Under the pieces are notes generated by a model. It saw nothing but the letters and a program-made list of their open reading frames with translations, searched no databases and was not told the DNA's origin. Positions 35,710 through 46,985 of a DNA stretch of 64,000 bases are shown one piece after another; position 1 is the stretch's first letter; each line of letters begins with the position of its first letter. The DNA is from Epiperipatus broadwayi. Taxonomy: Eukaryota > Onychophora > Udeonychophora > Euonychophora > Peripatidae. Both the position numbers and the translations under genes were made by a program. The stretch is taken from the NCBI GenBank assembly GCA_028023455.1, contig JAQFVV010006640.1, positions 80,001 through 144,000 on the forward strand, written 5' to 3'.

Positions 35710-36548
35710 ATTGTAAATAAGCATTTATTTTTATATAGCACATGTTTACAATTGTATTACATTCAAATATCTGCCTTTCAAGCTAATTGTGCATGCACTT
35801 TTGTGAGTGTTAATAATAATAAATGAATACTTTCCTCTCCAATACAAGATATAGTATTTATGCAGGAATAAAATGAATCCCCTTATCCTACAACTCAAAT
35901 GTTTATATATGAGCATATATAGTATATAGTAATTTAAAGTGAGTGGTCCATCCTCATGCTTTCCTTGCCAGTACTTCAGATTTGCTCATATATAAACATT
36001 TGAGTTGTAGGAATAAGTGGATTCATTTTATTCCTGCATAAATACTATATCTTGTATTGGAGAGAAAAGTATTCATTTATTATTATTAACACTCACAAAA
36101 GTGCATGCCCAATTATTTAAAGTTGATTGTAATTACATTCATATCGGCCTTTCAAGCCAATTGTGCAAATGCTTTGCGAGTGTTAAATAATAAATGAATA
36201 CCCTCTGACCAATACAAGATATAGAATTTATGCAGGAATAAAAAGAATCCCTCTTATTCCTACGAGTCAAATATTTATATATGAGCAAATCTGAAGTACT
36301 GGAACAGAAGGCGTGATGATAGAACGGTCACTTTAAATTACTATATACAATGTCTGAATGAATGACGCTGATGAAATTTTCTAGAATTTACTAAACGTCA
36401 TTCCAACTGAAACTTAATCATATATATATATATAAATAAGCATTTATTTTTATAGCATCTGTATATAATTGTAATTACATTCATATCGGCCTTTCAAGCC
36501 AATTGTGCAAACGCTTTGGGAGTGTTAAATAATAAATGAATACCCTGA
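35710..36548. repeat. Hairpin repeat cluster inserted in R3
   Basis: Arm 35785-35914 pairs with the inverted arm 35984-36114 almost perfectly (130 bp) around a 69-bp loop. A third, direct copy of the arm plus the complement of the loop follows at 36130-36345, and a fourth partial one at 36455-36548. Each direct copy opens with TTACATTCAxATxxGCCTTTCAAG and ends with AATAAATGAATAC. R3 copy 2 lacks the whole block, so it was inserted into R3 copy 1. Confidence 0.82.
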
Positions 36549-36950
36549 TTGATAACTTTTTAAATTTTAGTAAATCTTAAATTTCAATAGCATATTTAAA
36601 TTTGCCATATTTTTTGCTATAAGAAAGGCAATTCATTTTTTAAAAAATACATTCAGAAGGCAAATTATAAAGGGACACAACATATTTTATATTTATATAA
36701 ACTAAGCAATCTAAAATACTTGTGTGCACCAAAACTATTTTTTTCTATAGTATATCTTGTCTTTTTATTATTTTTTAATTATTACAAAGTAAATTTCCAT
36801 TATAAAATATTTAATAATATGATTAAAATGTATAATTTGATGAAAAAAAATTTAATTAGCGTACTAAAGTTATGTTAAGTTAATTCTAATACATGTGTAC
36901 ATACACATGTACACACATGGTAATTTATACATTTTTTATTCAATTTACAA
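36549..36950 (+). repeat. Dispersed repeat R3, copy 1 (second part)
   Basis: It resumes the R3 match after the hairpin block: AAATTTGCCAT, GTGCA(C/T)CAAAA and a terminal TG/CA-rich CATGTGTACATACACATG pair with 48350-48600 in order. Similarity here is weaker than in the first part. Confidence 0.45.
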
Positions 36951-37165
36951 GAATTTTTTTATTAAATTTTTTATGCAGTTTTATAATGTAAATATTTGGA
37001 GTTGCTATTGGATTTGTTCTGTTATAATATAGATTATAAATCGATGCCTGTATTTCTTCAGTGCAATATACATAATTACATAATTGAATATTTATAAATA
37101 CAGTAATCAGATATATTTAAAAATTTTATCTACTTAGTAGCACTTTCAACTATCCTCATAGTCTT
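36951..37165. other. AT-rich spacer
   Basis: Nothing recognised. Confidence 0.5.
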
Positions 37166-37169
37166 TTTC

Positions 37170-37660
37170 AACTAACACCTTGAAAGGCTAACCTTCCCAC
37201 AATTCTGCGATCTTAACATTTGCTGCCTGCCTGTTAATTAAGTCATGTTTGTATTTGTATATTAGCATAGCTTCTTTTATTTTTCTTTTGTTGTTATTTT
37301 TTTAATTTGCAATATTTTAACACTGTTGGAATTGAAGTTAAATCATAAATACATGAGTTATTATGGCCATGAAAAATGGATGCTGAAACACTATTATCTA
37401 CTTTGCAATTTTGATTTGATTTCTGAACTCTTTTTAACAACAGCAAGTGCTCTTTAGTTTTTTTTCAATGTACATCTAAATTCACCTATATATCCATTAC
37501 CATACCTACATAACTATTTATAAATGATATAATTTTTATTTATAAATGAGATTTTATCTTTATAATTATTTATTAATTTGTTTAATGTAGGAGGTATGTA
37601 AAATGCAATATCACATACACCTTTATAAATCTTCTTTATAAAATTTATTTTGTCATTCAA
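37170..37660 (-). pseudogene. Penelope-like element fragment, GIY-YIG end (second family)
   Basis: With several frame changes the minus strand gives IPPTLNKLINNYKDKISF, then YGNGYIGEF with a CTLKKRLKEH-like helix, then LLLLKRVQKSNQNCKVDNS and FHGHNNSCIYDL, then IKEAMLIYKYKHDLINRQAA. This is the GIY-YIG order (G-Y-I-G, R-x-EH, N-S, FxHxN, KxKEAxLI..xxNRQ). Only the C-terminal ~150 codons remain. The phrases LNKLINN and INRQAANVKI have counterparts in the fragment at 40152-40600 (VNRLINN, IYRQVANMAI), so both derive from one family. Confidence 0.75.
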
Positions 37661-38454
37661 AATATATTGTATTGATATTCATATTTTTTATTAATAGGAG
37701 GTTATGGGTATATATGATTGTATAATAAATAATAAATTAAAACATGTCTCAAAATTAAGCTTTGAAGATATACTTCTTAGTAGCATAATTTTTTTGCCAA
37801 GTGCATTTTAGATAATTTGAAGCACCAAAATGCCCATTTTAAACACTCTAATTTATCATACATGACTGAAGAATGTGAAAATTTGCATTATTTAATATAT
37901 ATATATATACGTGTGTGTGTGTGCATGTGCTTATTTTATAATGAAATGATATCTACCAACTTCATTTAAATTTTGCATATGTCAAGTACACTCATAGATG
38001 AAATAATTAAAGGTATAATAAAAGTACATCCATCTGCCGTTGCTTGACTTGTGTTGCATATCAGTGAGATAAAAGTTTTTTTTTCAGATTTCAATTATTC
38101 TTAGAATTATTCTTCAATAGCCAACACATCATCAACACAATTAAATCTTCAATATTGATTTGTGACTTTCATAACTACAGAATAAGGACGTGATTAGGAA
38201 AACATTTAAAAATTCTTTACCTATCTGTTATCAATTCTAGCGAATAATGTCTTTTGCTTTTTTTTTTTTTTTATATGGAATAGTTGAAGAAAAATTAGAA
38301 AATATTTTTTAAATATAAAAGACTCTAAAAACAGTCTTATTTTCTAAATTTTATTTTAATATGCACATATATATTATGATGATAAGATTTTTAGGCAAAG
38401 AAACATTTTAATTTTATTTTTCAAGCCTTCGGTATTAGATTTGTGAAAGAATAT

Positions 38455-38548
38455 TCAACCTTTATTATTTCTTTTACTACAAAAACAACCGTTGCAATGA
38501 GGATTATCTGGTGGACATCCAATTAGTGTACAGCCCATAATACACTCA
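38455..38548 (-). CDS. Cysteine-rich peptide, last exon (gene B)
   Basis: A long pyrimidine tract ending TTTTTTAG precedes one leading base, then 30 open codons and TGA (38457-38455). Six Cys are spaced C-x3-C-x4-C-x6-C-x2-C-x-C, with PHCNGCFCSK near the end and a basic tail. The reading frame, splice phase and 3' UTR (GAAGGCTTGAAAAATAAA) agree with gene A in segment A. The differences between the two are spread over codons while every Cys is kept, which suggests selection on a disulfide framework. An alternative acceptor four bases downstream (after TGAG) would also keep the frame. No signal-peptide exon was located upstream, where a Penelope fragment and large (TTA)n arrays intervene. Probably the C-terminal part of a small secreted peptide; function unknown. 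Confidence 0.62.
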
Positions 38549-38664
38549 CTAAAAAATAAAAAATAAAATAATATATACAAAATAAAAATAAAAGAAAATA
38601 TATGCAAATAAGACAGTTACAAAATAGCAGTTAAAATGCAATTTTAATATAAATATAAATAAAG

Positions 38665-38705
38665 GTAAATGTAGTCTGGTGATGGGAATTCAAGTTCATT
38701 GCCAT
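38665..38705 (-). CDS. Exon-like block between exon 2 and the Cys exon (gene B)
   Basis: Behind GTGTTTTCCAG the frame reads GNELEFPSPDYIY before running into AT-rich sequence and a stop. An acidic, proline-containing stretch would suit a propeptide. No GT donor occurs before the stop, and the aligned block in copy A has an early stop, so this may be a dead exon or conserved intron. Confidence 0.22.
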
Positions 38706-38789
38706 CTGGAAAACACAAATTAGAGAGAGAGGGGGGGAGTTGTTTTTATTTATAGGCATATATTATAAATCTTTATGTGTTTTCTTAAC

Positions 38790-38837
38790 CTCAACAACTG
38801 GACATTTGCTTCGAAGTATCAACGTTAGATATGTGTT
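38790..38837 (-). CDS. Exon-like block upstream of cysteine-rich exon (gene B)
   Basis: Bounded by CTTGATTCCAG and a good donor GAG|GTTAAG, 48 nt long. It is conserved with 11507-11553. The first-base frame is open throughout and contains one Cys (RSKCPVVE); the third-base frame (SNVDTSKQM) shows synonymous-looking changes relative to A but ends in TGA. Which frame is used cannot be decided from sequence alone. Confidence 0.35.
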
Positions 38838-39375
38838 CTGGAATCAAGATGATTAAAATAAAAATTCAAAAAATTACTTGATTTAACTTTCACAAATTGT
38901 TATCACTTCCTAACATACAAAATATAGAATCATATTCTGCAAAATGTAAAGCATAAATATAATTTGAAGTGGATTTGTATGGCACATAATTTCAAACCTT
39001 TAGTTAATAAAAAAATGGAAAATAGTTTACTAATGAAAGATACTAGGAAATGAAAATAGGTTTGATGCTAACAATATTTATAGGAATTTTTTTTATCCAT
39101 TCAAACTTTATATTAATTCCACATTATTAAATTATTTTAATTTTGAATTAAATTTATTTTTTTTTCTTTTCATTAATATAAATTGTTTTTTTTTTAAAGC
39201 TGAATAAAAAACTTAGCTATTATAAGCCTACAACAATTAAAAATATTGAAACAAAAAAAAAGAACATTTTTATATCATGTATTAATTCGAAACTTTATTT
39301 AATTAATAAAAAAAACTTAGAATATTTAACAGATTAAGAAAATACTAAACAATGTCATAAGTTTAATGGTCTGGC

Positions 39376-40150
39376 TGTAGTTCACTCACATAAATGGAGT
39401 ACACTTATACATATAACGTTGAATGATTTATTTATTTCAACTAATTTACTGCATATACACAATATACATAAAGCAGTTTTCTTAAGCATTTTTTAAAATA
39501 TGATTACAAAATTATGAATAAAATAAAATAAAAATTATATATTACATTTAAAAATTTTGATTATAAAAGCAATTCAGAATTAAATAAAAAAGAAAGCTAA
39601 CTTGCTTAAAATACATTTTTTTTATTTATTCTATGAAATATAAACAAAGAATAAATACTGAAGAGAGAAAACGTTTTATTAATTTATATATTTTATCCAT
39701 ATTTAAGTATATAGTAGTATTACTACTTATTGATTAAAACAGAGCATCGTAAAAATAATTTTTATGTTTGGAAAAAGAGTCCCATTTAACACAGTTGATT
39801 TCATCACGAGAAAAACATCGTTTTTTAAATAAAATAAAAAAAAATTATACATGAGTTCAATAAATTTTAAATAACTTATAACGATAATGAATTTTTTATT
39901 TGTTCAAGAATAAACTATATATATAGATTCAAACTAAATATATGTGTTTGCATATATTTGCTACATTTTAAAGCAATTAACTAATACTTTTGTTGTGTAT
40001 ATGTGGGTATAAAGGAACCACATAAAATGCAATTACATATAACAAATTCAACATTTTAGTTTTCATAATATCTGTTTAGTATACATAGCTTAAATATCGA
40101 ATATATATATATATAAAACACAAATAATTAACGGTATAAGCAATATTATA
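39376..40150. other. AT-rich spacer
   Basis: Beyond the edge of segment B. No signal-peptide exon for gene B was recognised here. Confidence 0.5.
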
Positions 40151-40151
40151 G

Positions 40152-40600
40152 TTATAAATTTTTTTGAATCCTCGTCAGCTTTAACTGAATTTCAATTTTT
40201 TTTAAACTTAATGTTACATATATTTCCATAAGCCTGTGTATAGCCATATTTGCAACTTGCCTATAAATAACATCATCCTTACATCTATCAATCAAAATTG
40301 CCTCTTTAATTTTACTCTTTTTATGATTTCTTTTTTCCATTAATATTTTTATTTCATTACTATTAAATGTAAACCTATAATTACAAGTTTTTCATGATCA
40401 AAGAATAATGAAGCTGTATTAAATTGACTATTTACATTATTTTTTAATTCGATTATATAATAATTGATGCTCCTTCAATCTTTTTTCCACAGAAAATCTG
40501 ATAAATTATATTACTTCTTTGCAATTTAGGAATTATACTCTTAGAATTATTAATCAGTCGATTAACATTCGGAGAAATACAAAATGAAATATACTTTTTT
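40152..40600 (-). pseudogene. Penelope-like element fragment, GIY-YIG end
   Basis: Read on the minus strand with frame changes: FCISPNVNRLINNSK, IIPKLQRSNIIYQI, SVEKRLKEHQLLYNRI, FNTASLFFDHEKL, FTFNSNEIKILMEK, then an open stretch KKSKIKEAILIDRCKDDVIY and RQVANMAIHRLME. This is the linker plus GIY-YIG domain at the C terminus of Penelope-like elements. The catalytic YIG itself is degraded. Same family and orientation as the fragment at 37170-37660. Confidence 0.75.
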
Positions 40601-41045
<445 letters not shown>

Positions 41046-41364
41046 TGTAAATAAATGTGCAAAAGTTTATAAGTCGGAATAAAGGCTTATTTACTTGTTG
41101 ATTTTTTTTTTTTAATGAGGAAGTATGTAATTGATCTAAAATGTAACTGTAAATATTGTATATAGTTTTTTTTTTGTTAAAGTCTATAATAAATTTTGTT
41201 AAACTTGTTTTTATAAAACTTTGTGTTGTATTGATTATTCACATTACAAATAGATGATCGTCAGATATTAAACCAAACATAATATTTACACTGTATGAAT
41301 ATAATTATTTACTTCAGAAATTACAGTGCTTCAGAATATAATATATTGGAGAAATTTCATTTTA

Positions 41365-41554
<190 letters not shown>

Positions 41555-41697
41555 TTTTTGTTCTTCTCAATTACAAATTAACACATATTCTATTTAAATC
41601 AAAAACGAAATTGTATTATGTTATTTATTGTTATTATTATTATCAATAGTTACCATAATATTAAAAAATAGATAAGATTGATAATTATCCATTGAAG

Positions 41698-41698
<1 letters not shown>

Positions 41699-41757
<59 letters not shown>
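41699..41757. repeat. (TTA)n microsatellite at broken edge of element E3
   Basis: A ~60-bp array that directly abuts the truncated end of the E fragment. Confidence 0.97.
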
Positions 41758-41758
<1 letters not shown>

Positions 41759-42251
41759 GTTAGATGTAGTTGAGGGTGATACAAAATTCCTTATCATACT
41801 TGACTACAGAAGATTATAAGTTGATTAGAATTGTTTTAAAGAACCTGAGATTATTATAATTATATTACTTTAATAAAAAGATTAGAATTTATTTATTAGC
41901 ATTATACTAAATTGATTATTATTTTAAAGTTGTAAGAATGCTATGAATTTATTATTTGAAATAATAAGGGGGGATAGTATTCTTATGCCATTGAGGTGGT
42001 ATCCTGTGGGATATTGGTGCAATGTAATTCTTTACTGCTTGTACTTCACTTCATTGTCTCATGATTTATTTATATTTTATTTATTTAATTTTACATAAAC
42101 CAACCATTTATTATTTACTAATCAGTTAGAGCTAGTTTAATAGTAGACCGTATCACAGGATATTTTTGCTATTGATTATATGTATTTTAGCCAAGCATAA
42201 TCCTAGTTGTATTTTCCTCTTATTATATTTCCAGTTAGTGAGGGTACAATA
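41758..42251 (-). mobile_element. Element E, copy 3 (terminal ~490 bp, inverted)
   Basis: Its right border GTGAGGGTACAA is the exact complement of the E1 left end TTGTACCCTCAC and runs into (TA)n. Inward it matches 22683-23180 in reverse, including GGTATCCTGTGGGATATTGG and ATGCCATTGAGGTGGTATCC. It is broken off at the (TTA)n array. Confidence 0.82.
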
Positions 42252-42339
42252 TATATATATATATAAGAAGCATGTTAATAACTCTAAACAAGCTTTTTCA
42301 ATAAATGCAGCAAGAGAAAGCATTTAAAATCTTTATCTA

Positions 42340-42600
42340 GAATTATTTCTTTCCTCCAACCGATTTCAAGCTAATGGCTCTCATCAATGAAGCATTAGGA
42401 CATTCAGACCCTAGATCTAAAATACAAACTCAAGCCCAGCATTTATGGAATACTTAACTATTAAGTAAAAAATCTGAAAATTTCAGACATCTATATGCCT
42501 TCAAATCCAACTATCTAACTCAAATAGCTATATGGGACTCAACTAAATGCAGATATACCACATTGAAGCAGTGCATATATACTTGCATAGAAGCTTGCTT
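42340..42600 (+). repeat. Diverged relative of the 414-bp tandem unit
   Basis: GATTTCAAGCTAAT, CATCAATGAA, CTAGATCTAAAA, ATAGCTATATGGG and the general order match units at 13497-14310, with many substitutions and indels. Confidence 0.55.
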
Positions 42601-42764
42601 CATTTTCTTCAATTCTACAATCTTTTCCTTAAATCTTTACACATATATAATCGCTGTGTGTAGTGTGTGTGCAATTGTGTATTCATATTAAAATAGAAAT
42701 AATACATATGCGATTTTTTCGCATGCATTAATGAAGCTGTAATTATATTATAATGTTTAATATG

Positions 42765-42880
42765 CCTATTTAGCGCTTTCAGATTTAGTATTCTAATCTC
42801 ATACTCATAGCTTTACAAATAAAGACTGTTGTGATTTATTGTACACATATGCAAATGAGCTTGAATTTTTAACTAGTTAG
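42765..42880 (-). repeat. Penelope 3'-end remnant
   Basis: TAGCGCTTTCAGA, CATACTCATAGC and TATGCAAATGAGCTT correspond in order to the 3' flank of the Penelope fragment at 12045-12120 (GCGCTTTCAGAG, CATATTCATAGCC, TATGCAAGCTCATT). This is probably a heavily 5'-truncated copy of that family. Confidence 0.5.
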
Positions 42881-43860
42881 TCCATTGTTTGGAGAGAGAA
42901 AAACAATTTTTTAAAATAGAAAATGGACTAAAAGCAAACTTAAAGTAAAAATAATTCAACTTAAAAGAAATAGTCATATAAATTAAGTTAGATAAATAGT
43001 AAAAAAGAGTTTGCTAATGGAATTAATCCATTAACTAAGTAAAATCGTGTCTTTTAAATCAATTACAAAAAATAGCAACAAGGTTAGGGTTCAACACATT
43101 TGCAGCAAGTACATGTCAAAAAGATGCTAAAGTCAAAATAAAGACAAAGGAGGCAGAAAATAATGCTATGCTAAAGTAAGAAATAAAAATAAGTAAGAAA
43201 AAAAATTAATGGAAAAGCTATAATCTCAAGAAATGCATTAAAATACAAAAAACTTCCAATGAATAAATTGAAGAGTACAAAAACTCAAAAAATGCATTGG
43301 GCTGAGCTTGAAGTCTTCAGTTCTTGTCTTGAAATTGTTAAGAAGTTACATATCAAAAATAGTCCAGTAATTTGAAGTCAGCTTTCCCAGTGTCATCGGA
43401 GAAGGAGCGGCATCATGAAGATGAGATTCAGTGAGAGAGAGAGAGAAGAGAGAAGTACGCCATGCTTTAATCATCCCAATGCTGCTAGAGAGACCAAGCT
43501 GTCTGCCTTCCACATAATTTATTGAAATTGATGAAGAAAAATGCTCTGAGAAATCATACAAAGACGTTGTTCCTTATTATAAACTTTCTCCCATCATTTG
43601 TCCACTACATGAAGATTCCAATAAATATTTATAAAATTTCTTTTATTTTACATATGGAAGTATAGTTAACCAACTTTATTAACCATAACTATAATTTAAA
43701 TATGCATTAGTTTCCTTTAAATTTTAATATTTTTTATTTCTTTTATAATATAAGTTTGCTAAAAGAAAAAAAAAATAAAATTACTTTTATTTGATTTGTA
43801 AGACTTAAACGATTGAGAGATGAATTTAACAAACACAAACTCCATCTTGTATTTCTCTTT
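42881..43860. other. Unassigned, slightly GC-richer patch at 43370-43560
   Basis: The minus-strand frame 43561-43346 has mixed residues (GRQLGLSSSIGMIKAWRTS), with a GA-rich run at 43432-43455. No splice sites or family were recognised. It may be a decayed repeat. Confidence 0.3.
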
Positions 43861-43867
43861 CTCTTTG

Positions 43868-43925
43868 TGACGTCAAATGGATCCCACGGGAGAATAAAAG
43901 CCAAGAGTGGAAATCATTCACAACA
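43868..43925 (+). promoter_or_regulatory. CRE-like and TATA-like motifs
   Basis: TGACGTCA (43868-43875) is a perfect CRE palindrome. AATAAAAG (43892-43899) could act as a TATA-like box. The arrangement is compatible with a plus-strand core promoter, but no convincing first exon follows, and in so AT-rich a region the TATA-like match is cheap. Confidence 0.2.
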
Positions 43926-44650
43926 AAGTTAAAAGTTTATAATACATTAATTTTACTCTTAGATTTTCTTTTCCCCCCATCGTTTTAAGTAGTATTGTAT
44001 TGTTTTTCTTTACAGCAAGAAAAATTAGTGAAGGATGACAAGTGATATTTTTTTTAGTTTTTATCATTTGTTTAGGCACGTCGCGTATGGAAATTATGAT
44101 AAATAAATAAAGTAAAATTGGTTTTGTTTTATACATTTCTTTGCAGGTAAAATATTTATAACTTAAGTTATTTGTTTATAACAATTTGCATTCTCAAGCA
44201 TATAATTATATCAGATTGTTCTATATGTGTAAAGCGAAGAGCGAATGGCAATTTCTATAATTTTATGAATTTAATACGGTAGAAACCATATAGAAGATCA
44301 CTGATTATGGGTTGGTAGTCCCTCCTTTATTATAACAGATTTAACTGGATTAATAAGCTATAAGTATGGTTAGATGAGCTAAAGTTAATAAATTGATATG
44401 TCATTACATAGGATATGTGCGTTATAATTATAGATTATTTCGTTACTTTAATTTAGCATAGCCATAAACTTAGCTTAATATTATGTTTTATTATATCCAT
44501 TATTGCATACTGCATTGGAGGTGTGCATTGTCAGGGGCTATCTCAAATATTTTGTTAAATTATAATATGATTTATTTGTATTAATTTATGCAGAGCATCT
44601 AGTGTGCTATATTTATGTGCCTGGTGAGTCTTCATAATAATTTAAATATA
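43926..44650. other. AT-rich spacer
   Basis: A minus-strand frame (44136-43918) starts with a hydrophobic, signal-peptide-like stretch (KPILLYLFIIIS) and could in principle be an upstream exon for a minus-strand gene. Nothing else supports it. Confidence 0.3.
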
Positions 44651-44654
44651 TAAA

Positions 44655-45530
44655 TATACCAAAACTATTTACAGTAGTGCTGCAAAAAGTATTTTGTGGA
44701 TTAAAATGGGAAGCTAAATGAGTGAAAGTAAATGGAGATTATTTAAGTCATTTAGATTTTTCAGATGATGTAGTTGTTTTTGCAAGTAATGCTTTACAGC
44801 TACAGGAAATGTTGCACGAGTTATCTGATGAAAGTAGGACTAAAGATAAATGTTAAAAAGACTAAAGTAATGTTTAATAGATTTTCTCAAAAAATGAAAA
44901 TAAAGATCGATTATGATGAGTTAGAAGAAGTTAACCGTTACAAGTACCTTGATCAGATTATTAATACAGATGGAAACATAATGGATGAAATTAATCATAG
45001 AATTAAACTTAGTTGGAGTATTTTTGGTAGAAATAACTTGATACTAAAAGGAAATATGCCTATGTATTTGAAAAGAAAGGGTTTTTAATAAATGTGTTTT
45101 TCCAGTTACTTACTTATGGATTTGAGAGTTAGACACTTAATAGAAGAGCAATACAGAGACTTAGACCACTCAAAGAAGTATGGAGAGATGCATGTTGGAA
45201 GTAACAAGAAAAGATCAAAAACACAATGTATGGGTAAGAGAACAAACAGGTGTTACTGATCTCATTGAAAAAAATAAAAAACTGAAGGGGAGTTGGGCTG
45301 GATATATTTCTAGAAGAGATGATAATAGATGGACAATTGAAATTTTAAACTGGATTCCAAGAGATTGTAAAAGACCCAGAAAGAGACCACATGTGAGATG
45401 GATGGATGAATAAGAAAGTGTGCAGGGGTGATGTGGAAAAGAGAAGCTAAAGATAGGAAAAGATAAATTAAACTTGGAGAGACCTTTATCCTGCAGTGGA
45501 TTAATAATGGTTGATGATGATGATATTACC
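44655..45530 (+). pseudogene. RTE-like LINE 3' fragment, copy 2
   Basis: The plus strand reads, with shifts, GDYLSHLDFSDDVVVFASNA (the Y/FxDD catalytic block as FSDD), VGLKINVKKTKVMFN, EEVNRYKYLDQIINTDGNIM, NHRIKLSWSIF, EQTGVTDLIEKNKKL and SWAGYISRRDDNRWTIEIL. It closes with WIPRDCKRPRKRPHVRW and a GAT-repeat tail after TGCAGTGGATTAATAATGG. It is a 5'-truncated copy extending a little further upstream than the one at 33757-34350. Several frameshifts make it non-functional. Confidence 0.9.
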
Positions 45531-46360
45531 ATCAGTCGGTAGAACTGTAGAACAGCAGATCCCAGCCCCTAAATTTTAGTGTATCCTGTATATATACTGT
45601 CTTCACATGGTCAGCATGTGATTAGTAGCCTAGGTCATCTATAGTCATTTGGTGAATCATATATCCAGATCACAAATCTGATCCCACTGCTTGATAGCCA
45701 TTGATCCACACATGATTAATGTAGTCCTTGATTTCTTTTTTATTCCTCCTTATTATGTATATGCCTATGCATCTAAACATAACAATATGTTACCTTTATA
45801 TATGTCTCAGATACCAATGGGTCCCTAGAAATAAACTATATAAAAAATATAATTAATGTCTACCCATAATGATGTGATAAATATTCTCATCATTATCCTG
45901 GGATAAATAACATGACACTCTTATTTTTTATACTTGTGAATATCACCGTCATCCATAATTCTATATATCTGTAAAGTCCAGTAAACAGCCTCTAATCTTA
46001 GAATATACATAAGCAAGCCACTTTATTAATTTATAATAAACATTAATGTATAAAATCTATTCATCGTTCTTTTCATTGCTGGTCGGAATGATACAATTAA
46101 GATTTAAGTAGAATCATGGGGGTAGCGATACTCTTATATATGCTAGTTGAGAGTGTCTGCTTGGTCTTTCAGTCTTGTTAACAAAATTATACATGTTTGA
46201 CTATTACAATATATATATAAACCATTACTAAGGTATTTATTTAAATCAGAAATATGTTCAAAAGCAAACAAACTATAAATATTTATGAGAATTCGTTCAA
46301 CATTAAGTACATATATAATAAAAAAAAAATTAAATAAAAAGATCAAAACTTTATTTATAC
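45531..46360. other. AT-rich spacer
   Basis: Nothing recognised on either strand. Confidence 0.55.
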
Positions 46361-46442
46361 TTACTCGCTTGGCTCACATGTACAAAGATCACAATGCGGA
46401 GTACTAATTGGACAATTTTCGCAATTTTTCATAGTACATGTT
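46361..46442 (-). CDS. Cysteine-rich peptide exon (gene C)
   Basis: Behind TTTTATTGTAG, one leading base precedes 26 codons and TAA (46363-46361). Six Cys are spaced C-x4-C-x2-C-x6-C-x2-C-x-C, with PHCDLCTCE near the end. The shared splice phase, the P-H-C-x2-C-x-C block and the position of the stop link it to the exons at 12873-12960 and 38455-38548. The first three Cys are re-spaced and the tail is acidic instead of basic. The stop overlaps a consensus donor (GA|GTAAGT), so this could alternatively be an internal exon; AATAAA occurs about 7 bases after the stop. No flanking similarity to segments A and B was noticed, so it is an older paralogue. Function unknown. Confidence 0.5.
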
Positions 46443-46526
46443 CTACAATAAAATGCAAGATTTTTGTTTCAAAATTATCTTTATTTTTATATAGTTATTT
46501 GTAATAAAAAATTTTCCAATTATGAA

Positions 46527-46620
<94 letters not shown>
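46527..46620. repeat. (GATA)n microsatellite
   Basis: A perfect TAGA/GATA run of ~94 bp, followed by ~260 bp of degenerate GATA-like sequence (to about 46890). It lies just upstream of exon C on that exon's strand, i.e. in its presumed intron. Confidence 0.97.
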
Positions 46621-46909
46621 GGCTAAACAGACATAAATAGAAACGTAAAAGAAGAGATAGGTAGGTGAAAAGATATATGGATAAATGAATAAGTGAATGG
46701 ATAGGTAGATAGATATATAGGTAAGCAGGAACTTAGACTGATAAATTGAAAGAACAAGTAAATAGATAGATAAGTGGATGAATAAATGAATGGATGGTTC
46801 AATGGTAGGTAATTGATAATAAGTAGATAAATAAATTAGATGCACAGACATGTAGATAGGTAGAAAATTGAATATAGACAAATAGATAGTATAATAGTAA
46901 ATCTACATT

Positions 46910-46985
46910 AATCGGGTTTGAACCAGGAACCAAAGATGCATAATGATATATTAAATAAGATGAAAGTTGAATGGTTAATAAAATT
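46910..46985. other. B-box-like motif, minus strand
   Basis: TGGTTCAAACCCG (complement near 46916-46928) fits a pol III B box. No A box at tRNA spacing was found, so at best it is a SINE fragment. Confidence 0.15.

Larger units (their letters stand above)
37900..39375 (-). repeat. Segmental duplication, copy B
   Basis: Inverted partner of segment A (10990-13496), compact because it lacks the Penelope fragment and (TTA)n arrays. The match starts next to a (TA)/(GT) tract at about 37895-37920 and fades near 39375. Within it the order on the minus strand is: exon-like block (38837-38790), second exon-like block (38705-38665), cysteine-rich exon (38548-38455), 3' UTR and downstream flank. Confidence 0.85.

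Noticed and set aside
46495-46881. 128-codon minus-strand frame rich in SIYL repeats
   Set aside because: Translation of the (GATA)n microsatellite and its degenerate flank.
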